From Thiotrichaceae bacterium (lineage in GTDB: Bacteria; Pseudomonadota; Gammaproteobacteria; Thiotrichales; Thiotrichaceae), in NCBI GenBank assembly GCA_026988095.1, contig JALSLX010000116.1, forward strand, positions 1 to 42,189: a stretch of 42,189 nucleotides of DNA. The letters are read 5' to 3'. The notes beneath the pieces were generated by a model that saw nothing but the letters and a program-made list of their open reading frames with translations, was not told the DNA's origin and did not search any database. Positions 1 to 10,673 of the stretch are shown one piece after another. A program made the position numbers and the translations under genes. Numbering within the stretch: position 1 is the stretch's first letter; every line of letters starts with the position of its first letter.

Positions 1-117
1 AAGGGTTACATTCAATGGATCATTGATAAGTTAAACAATAGACCTAGGAAATGTCTTAAGGGCAGAACCCCTAATGAGGTATTCTTTGCTGGAAATAGGA
101 TTGCACTTGCGAGTTGA
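1..117 (+). mobile_element. C-terminal fragment of IS30-family transposase (truncated by window edge)
   Basis: Frame 1 reads KGYIQWIIDKLNNRPRKCLKGRTPNEVFFAGNRIALAS*, matching the IS30 transposase C-terminal motif (LNNRPRKCL..RTPNEVF); stop at 115-117. Confidence 0.85.
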
Positions 118-194
118 ATTCACGGGGGGTTAATATAAAGTCTATAATAAGGGGTGTTTTTAAGGTTTTTAGAGTCTAAACTGAGGTAAACCCC

Positions 195-986
195 ATGAAA
201 TCGACCCTTTTATCTAGCTGTTTATGCTGGTTGTTTGTGTTTTCATCTGTGCAAGCAAAAGAAACCATTACTTTCCCCTCAAAAGATGGCTTGCCAATCA
301 CCGCTGATGCTTATATTGGTGAAACAGAAAAAAATATTCCGTTAATTGTGCTGTTTCATCAAGCAGGTTGGAGCCGTGGTGAGTATCTTGAGATTGCGCC
401 TAAGCTTAATAAGCTGGGGTTCAATGTGTTGGCGGTGGATTTACGTTCAGGTAAAACGGTTAATGGTGTTACCAATCAAACTGCCAAACGAGCACAAAAA
501 GCGGGCAAGAAAACGCGCTATATTGATGCCTTGCCCGATATGGAAGCAGCTTTGTTGTATGCGCGTAATCTAGCTGATAAAAATTCCAATACGAATGCAA
601 AGATAATCGCGTGGGGTAGCTCATATTCTTCTGCATTGGTTTTGCAATTGGTGGGTGAAAAACCAGAATTAGCCGATGCGCTACTTTCATTTTCGCCGGG
701 GGAATATTTTAGAAAATCAGGCAAGCCTAAAGATTGGATTAGTCGATCTGCCAAATCACTAAATGTCCCTGTGTTTATTACCTCGGCTAAACCTGAAAAG
801 GGTCGCTGGTTGGCGATTTTTCAATCGATTAAAAGCAAGAAAAAAGTAGCCTTTGTGCCAAAGATGAATGGTAATCATGGCTCAAGGGCATTATGGGAGA
901 AATTCCCAGAGAGTGATGAATATTGGCAGGCGGTTACACTCTTTTTAAAATCGCTTTTAAAGCCGCTAAAAAAAACGCTTAAATGA
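195..986 (+). CDS. secreted alpha/beta hydrolase (dienelactone hydrolase-like)
   Basis: Signal peptide-like N-terminus (..VFSSVQA), LIVLFHQAGWSRGEY and WGSSYSSALVLQ nucleophile-elbow-like motif, late NHGSRAL histidine. Confidence 0.75.
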   Translation: MKSTLLSSCLCWLFVFSSVQAKETITFPSKDGLPITADAYIGETEKNIPLIVLFHQAGWSRGEYLEIAPKLNKLGFNVLAVDLRSGKTVNGVTNQTAKRAQKAGKKTRYIDALPDMEAALLYARNLADKNSNTNAKIIAWGSSYSSALVLQLVGEKPELADALLSFSPGEYFRKSGKPKDWISRSAKSLNVPVFITSAKPEKGRWLAIFQSIKSKKKVAFVPKMNGNHGSRALWEKFPESDEYWQAVTLFLKSLLKPLKKTLK

Positions 987-1041
987 ATATTTTGATATGA
1001 CAAGACATTGAAAATTTCATAACTGGCTTCATAATAAAGCA

Positions 1042-2079
1042 ATGCAACCCGATCTAAACGAACGCGCCCAACATCTACTAAAAGTCCTAATAGAAGGCTA
1101 TATTAGCGATGGTCAACCTATTGGGTCGTCATTATTGGCACAGCGCAGTGGTTTAGATCTTAGCTCTGCGACAATTCGTAATGTGATGAAATCGTTAGAA
1201 GAGGCGGGTTATATTCATGCACCGCATACTTCTGCTGGCAGAGTGCCAACTTCGCAAGGTTATCGTTTATTTGTTGATACGTTGGTGAATGTTCAGCCCT
1301 TAGCTGAGCAAGAGTTCCAAACGCTTGAGGTTCAGCTTGAGCAACAATCATCCAGCGATTTAATTCATTCGGCATCCAATATGTTGTCAGGGCTTACCCA
1401 ATTAACGGGTATTGTGATGGCGCCACAGATGGAGGCTCGTTCGATTCGTCAAATTGAGTTTTTACAGCTCTCTGAAAAGCAAATTCTTGTTGTGTTGATT
1501 ATGTCGAATAACGATGTTGAGAATCGCATTATTCAGGTTGATCGTGCCTTTAGTTCATCTGAATTACAGCAAAGCAGTAATTATTTAAGCGAAGTACTCA
1601 TTGGCAAAGACTTACAACAAGCCCGCCGAGTTTTATTGCAAGAAATGGAAGAAGTCCGTGAAGACATGGATGCGATGATGCGTTCAGCAATTGATTTGGG
1701 TGAAAAAGCCGTGTCAGGTATGTCGGATGATCAATCAGATGATTATGTCGTAGCAGGTAGAACGAATCTAATGGATTATGATGACTTGTCAGATGTCACT
1801 AAACTGCGTCAATTATTTAATGCCTTCAACGAAAAACGCGATGTGCTAGGTTTGCTTGATCGATGCATGGATGCTGATGGCGTTCAGATATTTATTGGTA
1901 GCGAGGCAGGGCATGAAGTTTTTGGCGATTGCAGTGTGGTGACAGCGCCGTATCAAATTGATGACTCATACATTGGAGTGCTGGGCGTGATAGGCCCTAA
2001 ACGTATGCATTATGATCGTGTCATCCCTGTGGTAGATATTACTGCAAAGTTACTTTCAGCGGCTTTAAATAAAGACTAA
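1042..2079 (+). CDS. hrcA: heat-inducible transcription repressor HrcA
   Basis: MQPDLNERAQHLLKVLIEGYISDGQPIGSSLLAQRSGLDLSSATIRNVM winged-helix N-terminus; followed by grpE-dnaK-dnaJ. Confidence 0.95.
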   Translation: MQPDLNERAQHLLKVLIEGYISDGQPIGSSLLAQRSGLDLSSATIRNVMKSLEEAGYIHAPHTSAGRVPTSQGYRLFVDTLVNVQPLAEQEFQTLEVQLEQQSSSDLIHSASNMLSGLTQLTGIVMAPQMEARSIRQIEFLQLSEKQILVVLIMSNNDVENRIIQVDRAFSSSELQQSSNYLSEVLIGKDLQQARRVLLQEMEEVREDMDAMMRSAIDLGEKAVSGMSDDQSDDYVVAGRTNLMDYDDLSDVTKLRQLFNAFNEKRDVLGLLDRCMDADGVQIFIGSEAGHEVFGDCSVVTAPYQIDDSYIGVLGVIGPKRMHYDRVIPVVDITAKLLSAALNKD

Positions 2080-2096
2080 TTTATTTTAAAAAAATT

Positions 2097-2124
2097 CTTG
2101 AGTTCTCCTTCGAAAACCCCACAT
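2097..2124 (+). promoter_or_regulatory. putative sigma-32 (RpoH) promoter upstream of grpE
   Basis: CTTGAG-N14-CCCCACAT, close to the CTTGAAA-N11-16-CCCCATNT heat-shock consensus. Confidence 0.7.
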
Positions 2125-2173
2125 TTTACAGCATATTAATTTCAGATGATCTATAGATCAAAAAGAGCAAATT

Positions 2174-2749
2174 ATGAGCCAATCTAAACACGATGAAAAT
2201 CCATTCGAAGAGAATGAGAACGAAGCAAAAACTACAGAAGAAGCTGTAACTGATTCTACTGAAAATGAAGACGGTAGTGATGGTGAAGTAACAATAGAAT
2301 CACTCCAAGAAGAGTTAGAAACGGTGCGAGCAAGTGCGGATAAAAACTGGGATACCGTTTTACGCATGAAGGCAGAAGCAGATAACCAACGTAAACGTAC
2401 AGAAAAGCAAGTACAAGATGCGCACAAGTTTGCGGTACAAAAATTTGTAAGTGAGTTATTACCAGTCGCGGATAGCCTTGAAATGGGTATGGCGGCAGAA
2501 GGTGATGTTGAGCAAATCCGTGAAGGCATGAACTTAACAATGAATGTTTTTAATAAAGCCTTGGAGAAGTTCTCAGTTGAATCAGTTGATCCTTTGGGTG
2601 AAAAATTTGATCCAGAGTTACACCAAGCTATGGCAATGCAACCCAGTGATGAATATGAAGAAGGTCATGTAAGTGCAGTAATGCAAAAAGGCTATACATT
2701 AAGTGGTCGATTAGTTCGCCCAGCAATGGTGATGGTCGTAAAAAATTAG
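2174..2749 (+). CDS. grpE: nucleotide exchange factor GrpE
   Basis: Acidic N-terminus, central coiled coil, RMKAEADNQRKRTEKQV and GYTLSGRLVRPAMVMV motifs. Confidence 0.95.
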   Translation: MSQSKHDENPFEENENEAKTTEEAVTDSTENEDGSDGEVTIESLQEELETVRASADKNWDTVLRMKAEADNQRKRTEKQVQDAHKFAVQKFVSELLPVADSLEMGMAAEGDVEQIREGMNLTMNVFNKALEKFSVESVDPLGEKFDPELHQAMAMQPSDEYEEGHVSAVMQKGYTLSGRLVRPAMVMVVKN

Positions 2750-2762
2750 AACATAAAAATCT

Positions 2763-2907
2763 CCTCTCCTAGCAGGCGGTGTCCTGAGCGGGGGTTAGGG
2801 AGAGGTAGAAAGCTCAAAACATTCTACTAGTTTTAGAGTTTTACCCCTCATTCTAGCCCTCTTTTTTTCGTAACCGCTCAGGATGCTACTTACAGAGAGA
2901 GGGTAAA
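2763..2907. repeat. structured intergenic inverted-repeat element between grpE and dnaK
   Basis: CCTCTCCTA...TTAGGGAGAGG, TCCTGAGCGG (2782-2791) with CCGCTCAGGA (2874-2883), TTTTACCC (2840-2847) with GGGTAAAA (2900-2907). Confidence 0.65.
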
Positions 2908-2948
2908 ACAAATTATTTGTACAGTTGGTCAATTTTTTAAAGTCAACA

Positions 2949-2976
2949 CTTGATAAGCAAAAAGATAACCACACAT
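2949..2976 (+). promoter_or_regulatory. putative sigma-32 (RpoH) promoter upstream of dnaK
   Basis: CTTGAT-N14-CCACACAT; same spacer length as the grpE site. Confidence 0.6.
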
Positions 2977-3026
2977 TTACTACACAACTATTTATAGAGA
3001 GTTAAGACTCTAAAGAGGAACAAAAA

Positions 3027-4940
3027 ATGGGAAAGATAATCGGAATTGATTTAGGAACAACAAACTCCTGTATCGCAGTAATGGAAGGTGATAAACCTAA
3101 AGTTATTGAGAACGCAGAAGGCGAGCGCACAACGCCTTCGATTGTTGCATTTGCTAATGATGAGGTTTTAGTAGGCCAGCCTGCAAAACGTCAGGCAGTA
3201 ACAAACCCTGAAAATACACTTTACGCAATCAAACGTTTAATTGGTCGTACCTTTAAAGAAGATGCGGTTCAAAAAGACATCAAACTTGTGCCTTATAAAA
3301 TTGTAAAAGCAGATAATGGTGATGCTTGGGTTGAAGCAAATGGAAAGAAAATGTCTCCACCAGAAGTCTCAGCACGTATTCTTCAAAAACTGAAGAAAGA
3401 TGCAGAAGATTACTTGGGTGAGAGCGTAACAGAAGCAGTAATTACGGTTCCTGCTTACTTTAACGACTCACAACGTCAAGCAACTAAAGATGCTGGTAAA
3501 ATTGCTGGTTTAGAAGTTAAGCGTATTATCAATGAGCCAACAGCAGCAGCATTAGCTTACGGTATGGATAAAGCCGCGGGTGACAGCACGATTGCTGTTT
3601 ATGACTTAGGTGGTGGAACATTTGATGTGTCAATCATAGAAATCGCAGAAATAGACGGTGAGTACCAGTTTGAAGTCTTAGCAACCAACGGTGATACATT
3701 CCTTGGTGGTGAAGATTTCGATATGCGTCTTATTGACTACTTGGCAGATGAGTTCAAGAAAGATAATAGTGTAGACCTTCATAATGATCCTTTGGCTCTT
3801 CAACGTCTAAAAGAAGCGGCAGAGAAAGCAAAAATTGAGCTTTCATCAGCGCAACAAACTGATGTGAACTTGCCTTATGTAACGGCAGATGCTTCTGGTC
3901 CAAAGCACTTAAATGTAAAAGTAACTCGCGCAAAACTTGAGTCTCTAGTTGAAGATTTGGTAAAACGCACGATTGATCCCTGTAAGACAGCATTAAAAGA
4001 TGCAGGCTTAAAAGCATCTGAAATCAACGATGTAATCTTGGTTGGTGGTCAGTCACGTATGCCAATGGTTCAAGAAGCGGTAACAAGCTTCTTCGGTAAA
4101 GAACCACGTAAAGATGTTAACCCTGATGAAGCAGTAGCAGTGGGTGCGGCAATTCAAGGTGGTGTTTTAGGTGGGTCAGTTACAGACGTTCTATTGTTAG
4201 ATGTTACGCCTCTATCTCTAGGTATCGAGACAATGGGCGCGGTAATGACTAAATTAATTGAGAAAAATACAACGATTCCTACAAAGGCATCACAGATTTT
4301 CTCAACAGCAGATGATAACCAAAATGCAGTAACGGTTCACGTGTTACAGGGTGAGCGCGAGATGGCATCTGGCAATAAATCATTAGGTCGTTTTGACTTA
4401 ACGGATATTCCACCTGCTCCACGTGGTCAGCCACAAATCGAAGTAAGTTTAGATATTGATGCAAACGGTATTTTGAATGTATCAGCTAAGGATAAAGCGA
4501 CAGGCAAAGAGCAATCTATCGTAATCAAAGCATCATCAGGTTTGTCAGATGAAGAAGTTGATGCAATGGTAAAAGATGCTGAAGCTCATGCGGATGAAGA
4601 TAAAAAGACACGTGAATTAGTTGATGCTCGTAACCAAGCGGATGGCTTAGTTCATGCAACTGAAAAATCTTTAACTGAGTACGGTGATAAGGTTGATGAA
4701 GCGGAAAAGACTAAAGTTACCGCTTTAGTTGAAGAGCTTAAAGAGCTAATTCAAGGTGATGATAAAGAAGCGATTGAGACTAAATCTCAAGAGTTGATGG
4801 AAGCATCAGGTTCTTTAGCACAAGCAGCTACAGGTGATGCAAATGCTGAAACTGCAGATGCTGGTGAAGCAGCCGCAGAAGATGACGATGTGGTTGATGC
4901 AGAATTTGAAGAAGTAGAAGACGAAGATAAAAAAGCATAA
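3027..4940 (+). CDS. dnaK: chaperone DnaK (Hsp70)
   Basis: [21 protein letters not shown]; full-length Hsp70 ending in [20 protein letters not shown]. Confidence 0.99.
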   Translation: MGKIIGIDLGTTNSCIAVMEGDKPKVIENAEGERTTPSIVAFANDEVLVGQPAKRQAVTNPENTLYAIKRLIGRTFKEDAVQKDIKLVPYKIVKADNGDAWVEANGKKMSPPEVSARILQKLKKDAEDYLGESVTEAVITVPAYFNDSQRQATKDAGKIAGLEVKRIINEPTAAALAYGMDKAAGDSTIAVYDLGGGTFDVSIIEIAEIDGEYQFEVLATNGDTFLGGEDFDMRLIDYLADEFKKDNSVDLHNDPLALQRLKEAAEKAKIELSSAQQTDVNLPYVTADASGPKHLNVKVTRAKLESLVEDLVKRTIDPCKTALKDAGLKASEINDVILVGGQSRMPMVQEAVTSFFGKEPRKDVNPDEAVAVGAAIQGGVLGGSVTDVLLLDVTPLSLGIETMGAVMTKLIEKNTTIPTKASQIFSTADDNQNAVTVHVLQGEREMASGNKSLGRFDLTDIPPAPRGQPQIEVSLDIDANGILNVSAKDKATGKEQSIVIKASSGLSDEEVDAMVKDAEAHADEDKKTRELVDARNQADGLVHATEKSLTEYGDKVDEAEKTKVTALVEELKELIQGDDKEAIETKSQELMEASGSLAQAATGDANAETADAGEAAAEDDDVVDAEFEEVEDEDKKA

Positions 4941-4990
4941 GTTTTTATCTTTTAGCTCTCTTTTTTTGCTGTAAAAGAGAGTTGCGTTAG

Positions 4991-5036
4991 ACAAAAGGTG
5001 CATAGGTTTTATACCTATGCGCCTTGTTTTGTTTTT
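4991..5036 (+). terminator. intrinsic terminator-like hairpin between dnaK and dnaJ
   Basis: AAGGTGCATAGGT-tttat-ACCTATGCGCCTT followed by GTTTTGTTTTT. Confidence 0.6.
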
Positions 5037-5069
5037 GATGATAGTGTTTAAGAAATATAGGTTATTTAG

Positions 5070-6218
5070 ATGTCTCAACAATGTTATTACGAAATCCTTA
5101 GTGTTCAAAAGAACTGCAGCGATGGAGAGTTAAAGAAATCTTATCGTCGTATGGCGATGAAGTTTCACCCAGATCGTAACCCTGATAATGAAGATGCAGA
5201 ACATAAGTTTAAAGAAGTGAAAGAAGCTTATGAGATTTTATCTGATTCGCAAAAACGTGCAGCGTATGACCAATTTGGTCATGCAGGTGTTGATCAATCT
5301 CAAGGTGGCGGTCATCCAGGTGGCGGCTTTGGGGGTTTCGGTGATATATTCGAAGATATTTTTGGTGGTGGCGGGCGCAGTCAAGGCGGCGCAAACGCGG
5401 CTTACCGTGGTAGTGATCTTCAGTATAATTTAGAGCTAACGCTCGAAGAGGCTGTATTTGGTACAACGGTTGATATTCGTGTGCCGAGTAAACAGACCTG
5501 TGACACTTGTGATGGCTCGGGTGCAAAAGAAGGCTCTCAACCACAAACCTGTGGTACTTGTAACGGTCAAGGCCAAGTGCGAATGCAGCAAGGTTTTTTC
5601 TCGGTGCAGCAAGCTTGTCCACATTGTCATGGTGCTGGCACAATTATCTCTGACCCTTGTGGTGATTGTCATGGTGAAGGTCGAATTGAGAAGAGGAAAA
5701 CTCTAGAGGTTAAAGTTCCAGAAGGGGTCGATACTGGAGATCGGATTCGCTTAAGTGGTGAAGGTGAGGCGGGTATCAACGGTGGACCCGCAGGTGATTT
5801 GTATGTGCAAATGCATCTTAAAGAGCATGAATTGTTTACCCGGGACGGAAACGATCTTCATTGCGTAATGCCAATTCCATTCTCTCAGGCGGCACTTGGT
5901 GGTACGTTAAAAGTGCCAACATTGAGCGGAGAAGTGAATTTAAAAATTCCTACTGAAACTCAATCAGCAAAAGTATTCCGTTTACGTGGTAAAGGTGTTA
6001 AATCTGTACGCAGTAGTATGGTTGGTGATCTGCTTTGTAAAATAGAAGTGGAGACTCCAATCAACCTTACTTCGAAACAAAAAAAGCTATTAGAGCAGTT
6101 TCAAACTGCTTTAGACAAAGGTGGTAAAAAACACAGCCCGCAACAGCATGGCTGGGGTAATAAAGCTAAGTCGTTTTTTGATGATGTAAAGGGGTGGTTC
6201 GAAGGTGAATCCGAATAA
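5070..6218 (+). CDS. dnaJ: chaperone DnaJ (Hsp40, with zinc-finger domain)
   Basis: J domain with HPD motif, G/F-rich region, four CxxCxGxG-type motifs. Confidence 0.97.
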   Translation: MSQQCYYEILSVQKNCSDGELKKSYRRMAMKFHPDRNPDNEDAEHKFKEVKEAYEILSDSQKRAAYDQFGHAGVDQSQGGGHPGGGFGGFGDIFEDIFGGGGRSQGGANAAYRGSDLQYNLELTLEEAVFGTTVDIRVPSKQTCDTCDGSGAKEGSQPQTCGTCNGQGQVRMQQGFFSVQQACPHCHGAGTIISDPCGDCHGEGRIEKRKTLEVKVPEGVDTGDRIRLSGEGEAGINGGPAGDLYVQMHLKEHELFTRDGNDLHCVMPIPFSQAALGGTLKVPTLSGEVNLKIPTETQSAKVFRLRGKGVKSVRSSMVGDLLCKIEVETPINLTSKQKKLLEQFQTALDKGGKKHSPQQHGWGNKAKSFFDDVKGWFEGESE

Positions 6219-6368
6219 GTTCTTCAGCTTACCCCCTTATTTTCTCTATTGCAGCGTTGAAAGTGCTCATTTATATTTATAAACTTGCGCGCTTTTGCCT
6301 TATCCTAGAGAAAACGGAAACAATCTGAATAATTTCGAGAGTATCATTTGAAAGGGAAATATAAAATT

Positions 6369-6394
6369 CCCTCTCCCTAGCAGGGGGAGGGTTG
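6369..6394. repeat. hairpin repeat CCCTCTCCCTAGCAGGGGGAGGG, related to the grpE-dnaK repeat
   Basis: Palindromic CCCTC.CCC/GGG.GAGGG; shares the CCTCTCC(C)TAGCAGG core with 2763-2778. Confidence 0.6.
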
Positions 6395-6552
6395 GAATGC
6401 TCGAAGATAGTATTCATCTAAAAGTCCTTGGGTGCTACAAAGTATACAAGGAGTCGTGTAGCAAAGAGCAGTAGTGGTTGAAGCAAAGCGTGCTTTACGT
6501 AGCCTTTCTTTTAGTTAGGTATATCAAATATAGAAAAGCAATATTATTGTAA

Positions 6553-7362
<810 letters not shown>

Positions 7363-7370
7363 AGGCTTGG

Positions 7371-7419
7371 TTAAGGAAATCCTGATCAAGTCTAATCGGC
7401 TTAATCAGGCTTTCCTTAA
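7371..7419. repeat. palindromic repeat family P1, copy 1
   Basis: TTAAGGAAATCCTGATCAAGTC-taatc-GGCTTAATCAGGCTTTCCTTAA; same arm motif as 37880-38043 and 38711-38780. Confidence 0.7.
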
Positions 7420-7469
7420 GAGTTATATTGCTATAATTTTTAGTAGCTATTAAAAACGAGAATAATTAA

Positions 7470-8558
7470 ATGACACAAAGCAATCGCTGGTTCTGGCTCA
7501 CCGTCGCTATTATATCGATGGCACTTCTCTATTTTTTAGCACCAATATTGTTGCCGTTTGTTTCGGGGGCTTTACTAGCTTATTTGTTTGATCCTATTGT
7601 TGATCGCTTAGAAAAGTTCAACATATCGCGAACACTTTCTGTTGTTATAGTTTTCTTTGTTGTCCTTTTATTTGTATTGCCGATATTTTTCTTTTTAGTG
7701 CCATTAATCGAATCACAGATTAAATTATTGATTTCTAAAATGCCAGGTTATATAGATTGGATCATGGTTAATCTAGAGCCAACATTAAAAGATACTTTTG
7801 GAATAAGTATTCCAGCTTTAGAAATTGAACAACTTAAAACTACTTTTGGTGAGCAATTCTCTGATGCTGGCGGATTCTTTAAGAGTCTAGTCAGGACTAT
7901 TTCACATTCAGGTATGGTGGTAGCGGGTTGGGCAGCCAATGTGTTCTTAATTCCAGTAATCACCTTCTATCTACTGCGAGATTGGGATAACTTAGTCGAT
8001 TATATTCATGATTTATTGCCACGTTCGGTAGAGTCAACAGTATCGAGTTTGGCAAAAGAATCAGATGAGGTTTTGGGAGCTTTTTTACGTGGGCAAATGC
8101 TCGTAATGTTGGCGCTTGGGACAATCTATGCGGTAGGTTTAAAATTGATAGGTCTAGAGTTTGCTTTATTGATTGGCATGCTAGCTGGTGTATTAAGTTT
8201 TATTCCCTATATGGGGTTGATTGTTGGGATAATGGTTGCAGGTATTGCCATTATTTTACAAACACAAGACCCGACTAATTTACTCTGGGTGGCAGCAGTC
8301 TTTGTTGTTGCACAAATGATAGAAGGCACAGTTTTAACTCCACTCTTGGTGGGTGATCGTATTGGTTTGCATCCTGTAGCTGTTATATTTTCAGTATTGG
8401 CAGGCGGTCAGCTATTTGGTTTTTTTGGCATATTGTTAGCACTACCCGTGTTTGCCGTTATAGCGGTAATCATGAGACATTTTCATAAAAGCTATAAAGA
8501 CAGTCATCTCTACGATGATTTTGACTCTGATAAACAAGAAAAAATAGCAGAGGTTTAA
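7470..8558 (+). CDS. AI-2E family transporter (PerM-like permease)
   Basis: Multi-span membrane protein; FIPYMGLIVGIMVAG and GTVLTPLLVGDRIGLHPVAVIFSVLAGGQLFGFFGILLALP motifs. Confidence 0.9.
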   Translation: MTQSNRWFWLTVAIISMALLYFLAPILLPFVSGALLAYLFDPIVDRLEKFNISRTLSVVIVFFVVLLFVLPIFFFLVPLIESQIKLLISKMPGYIDWIMVNLEPTLKDTFGISIPALEIEQLKTTFGEQFSDAGGFFKSLVRTISHSGMVVAGWAANVFLIPVITFYLLRDWDNLVDYIHDLLPRSVESTVSSLAKESDEVLGAFLRGQMLVMLALGTIYAVGLKLIGLEFALLIGMLAGVLSFIPYMGLIVGIMVAGIAIILQTQDPTNLLWVAAVFVVAQMIEGTVLTPLLVGDRIGLHPVAVIFSVLAGGQLFGFFGILLALPVFAVIAVIMRHFHKSYKDSHLYDDFDSDKQEKIAEV

Positions 8559-8569
8559 TAAGTTTTAAA

Positions 8570-9295
8570 ATGTTATCTGAGTACTCTACAGAGCCGGAAC
8601 AACTCACGCTTAATGTTAAATTACGTGATGGTTATATTTTTAACTCCTACTATGTTGAGCCTAAAAGCTCTAATGCAGAGGTAGTAAGTCTATTACAATC
8701 AATATTCACCTCGACAGAAACCCAGCAAAATATTATTTGGGGCGAGAAATTATCAGGTAAGACCCATTTGTTACAAGCCTGTTGTGCTAAAGCAGGAGAG
8801 GTTCACCAAAGCGTTAGTTATATCCCTTTAAAGACGTTTAAAATATACGGCACAGAAGTGTTAGAAGGTATATCTCAATCGAAACTATTGGTGATTGATG
8901 ATATTGATGAAGTGCTAGGGGATAAAAACTGGGAAGAGGCGTTATTCAACCTTATTAATATCACCCGTGAAAATAGCCAGAGTTTGTTATTAAGTGCAAC
9001 AGAGAATCCTCGTAAATTAAAAGATGTCTTGCCTGACTTATCTTCTCGTTTAATTTGGGGTGGGAGTTACCAGCTACACGCATTAACGGATGAAGAAAAG
9101 CCAAAAGCTCTTCAAGCCCGTGCCGAGCAACGTGGTTTCAAGTTAAAAGATAATGTAATCGAATACGTTTACCGTCGCTATCCGCGAGATATAGAATCAT
9201 TAATGGAAATATTAAATAAGCTAGATGAAGAGAGTTTTCGTCAAAAAGCGTTGATAACTGTTCCATTTGCTAAACAGATTTTAGAAGATTTTTGA
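8570..9295 (+). CDS. hda: DnaA regulatory inactivator Hda (DnaA-like AAA+)
   Basis: WGEKLSGKTHLLQACC P-loop, LLVIDDIDEVLGDKNWEEALFNLIN Walker B, no DnaA DNA-binding domain. Confidence 0.88.
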   Translation: MLSEYSTEPEQLTLNVKLRDGYIFNSYYVEPKSSNAEVVSLLQSIFTSTETQQNIIWGEKLSGKTHLLQACCAKAGEVHQSVSYIPLKTFKIYGTEVLEGISQSKLLVIDDIDEVLGDKNWEEALFNLINITRENSQSLLLSATENPRKLKDVLPDLSSRLIWGGSYQLHALTDEEKPKALQARAEQRGFKLKDNVIEYVYRRYPRDIESLMEILNKLDEESFRQKALITVPFAKQILEDF

Positions 9296-9344
9296 TTCTT
9301 TTTTAAATTATTTTGATATTTTATGAAACTAATGAGATCAATGT

Positions 9345-9372
9345 TTGACTAACCCTGTGTGTGAGGTATAAT
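9345..9372 (+). promoter_or_regulatory. strong sigma-70 promoter for the cold-shock gene
   Basis: TTGACT-N16-TATAAT about 170 nt upstream of the csp start codon. Confidence 0.75.
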
Positions 9373-9541
9373 CTCGCACAGCTTGAAAGTACGTTTTTTA
9401 TATTTATGCAACACCATCTCGAAGTTCCATTTGTTTTGATCCTCGTCCTGTTTTCATATTTCATAGCAACACCACTTCAGCACAACCGTTTTAGAAATGT
9501 TTTCTAAAACACTTTTAATTTTGAATATTAGGAAGAATATT

Positions 9542-9748
9542 ATGTCTACAACTACTGGAACAGTAAAATGGTTTAATGAGTCTAAAGGCTTTGGTTTTAT
9601 CGAGCAAGAAGACGGACCAGACGTTTTTGCACACTTCAGCGCAATCTCAGGTGATGGTTTCAAAACTTTGAACGAAGGCCAAAAGGTTGAATTCACTGTT
9701 ACTGACGGCCAGAAAGGTCCTCAAGCAGAGAACATCGTAGCTCTTTAA
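9542..9748 (+). CDS. cold-shock protein (CspA family)
   Basis: [35 protein letters not shown] with RNP motifs; internal ATG at 9542 preferred over 9497 (upstream AGGAAG SD). Confidence 0.96.
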   Translation: MSTTTGTVKWFNESKGFGFIEQEDGPDVFAHFSAISGDGFKTLNEGQKVEFTVTDGQKGPQAENIVAL

Positions 9749-9771
9749 TTTTTAATTAAAGAATTACTTTA

Positions 9772-9801
9772 AAAAGCGAGGTTTTATACCTCGCTTTTTT
9801 G
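9772..9801 (+). terminator. intrinsic terminator of csp
   Basis: AAAAAGCGAGGT-ttat-ACCTCGCTTTTTT. Confidence 0.9.
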
Positions 9802-9905
9802 TGTCTGTAATAAACTGCTCACCTTGAAAAAATGGTAATTTACCCCTATAAATAACTATAATGATGAGAACTTAATATTAGTTAGCAACGAAGGAGTAAT
9901 AGTAA

Positions 9906-10631
9906 ATGGACACGAAATCATTTTTAGATGAGTTACTAAAAACAGGTAAAGAATACGCCAATAAAGGCCGTGAAATAGCAGAAGATAAACTGCAAATGCC
10001 AAAAGAAGGTGAAAAAGGCTATGATGCAACTATCGATGGCATGAAAAAAGGCGCAATGGCAGTTGGTGTATTGGCATTATTACTAGGTACAGGCGCAGGC
10101 AGACGTGTCACGGGATCAGCTCTTAAGATTGGTAGCTTAGCCGCAATCGGAGGAATAGGGTGGAAAGCCTATCAAAACTGGGTAACGCAAAAGAATAAGA
10201 GTGAGCAAGAAGTAAGGGATGTAGCATCCAACGCTAAAATTATCCCTATTAATGAATTAGGTGAAACAGAAGCCAATGAGCGCAGCCAAATTCTACTAAA
10301 AGCCATGATAGCCGCCGCAAAAGCAGATGGTCATATCAATAAAAAAGAAGTTACAGCAATCGACGAGCAAATAAAAAAGCTAGGTTTAACAGGTGATGTG
10401 GCAAGCCTAATGCAAGAAGAAATAGCCAAGCCATTAGATGTAAAAGAAATCGCAGAGCTAGCAAAAAACAACTCAGGTATTGCGGCAGAAATATATTTAG
10501 TATCAGCCGTCGTCTCAGATAAAGAAAACTCAATGGAGCGCGAATATTTGAGCTCACTAGCCAAAGAAATGGAGCTTCCAGAGTCATTAGTGGCAGAATT
10601 ACAGAAGGTAAAAGAGGAAGAAGTAGCTTAG
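9906..10631 (+). CDS. DUF533 / TerB-like family protein
   Basis: KKGAMAVGVLALLLGTGAGRRVTGSALKIGSLAAIGGIGWKAYQNW and a C-terminal TerB-like helical domain (AMIAAAKADGHINKKE). Confidence 0.82.
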   Translation: MDTKSFLDELLKTGKEYANKGREIAEDKLQMPKEGEKGYDATIDGMKKGAMAVGVLALLLGTGAGRRVTGSALKIGSLAAIGGIGWKAYQNWVTQKNKSEQEVRDVASNAKIIPINELGETEANERSQILLKAMIAAAKADGHINKKEVTAIDEQIKKLGLTGDVASLMQEEIAKPLDVKEIAELAKNNSGIAAEIYLVSAVVSDKENSMEREYLSSLAKEMELPESLVAELQKVKEEEVA

Positions 10632-10673
10632 CGGTTCTTTAATGATTGTTTCACCTGTTTTTCTATGCCACCT

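Noticed and set aside
346-573. Small ORFs overlapping confident genes on the same or opposite strand (e.g. 346-573 +, 2158-2529 -, 3754-4017 -, 5209-5643 -, 14468-14776 -, 18014-18310 -)
   Set aside because: Each lies inside a well-supported gene in another frame, has low-complexity or implausible composition and no recognisable family
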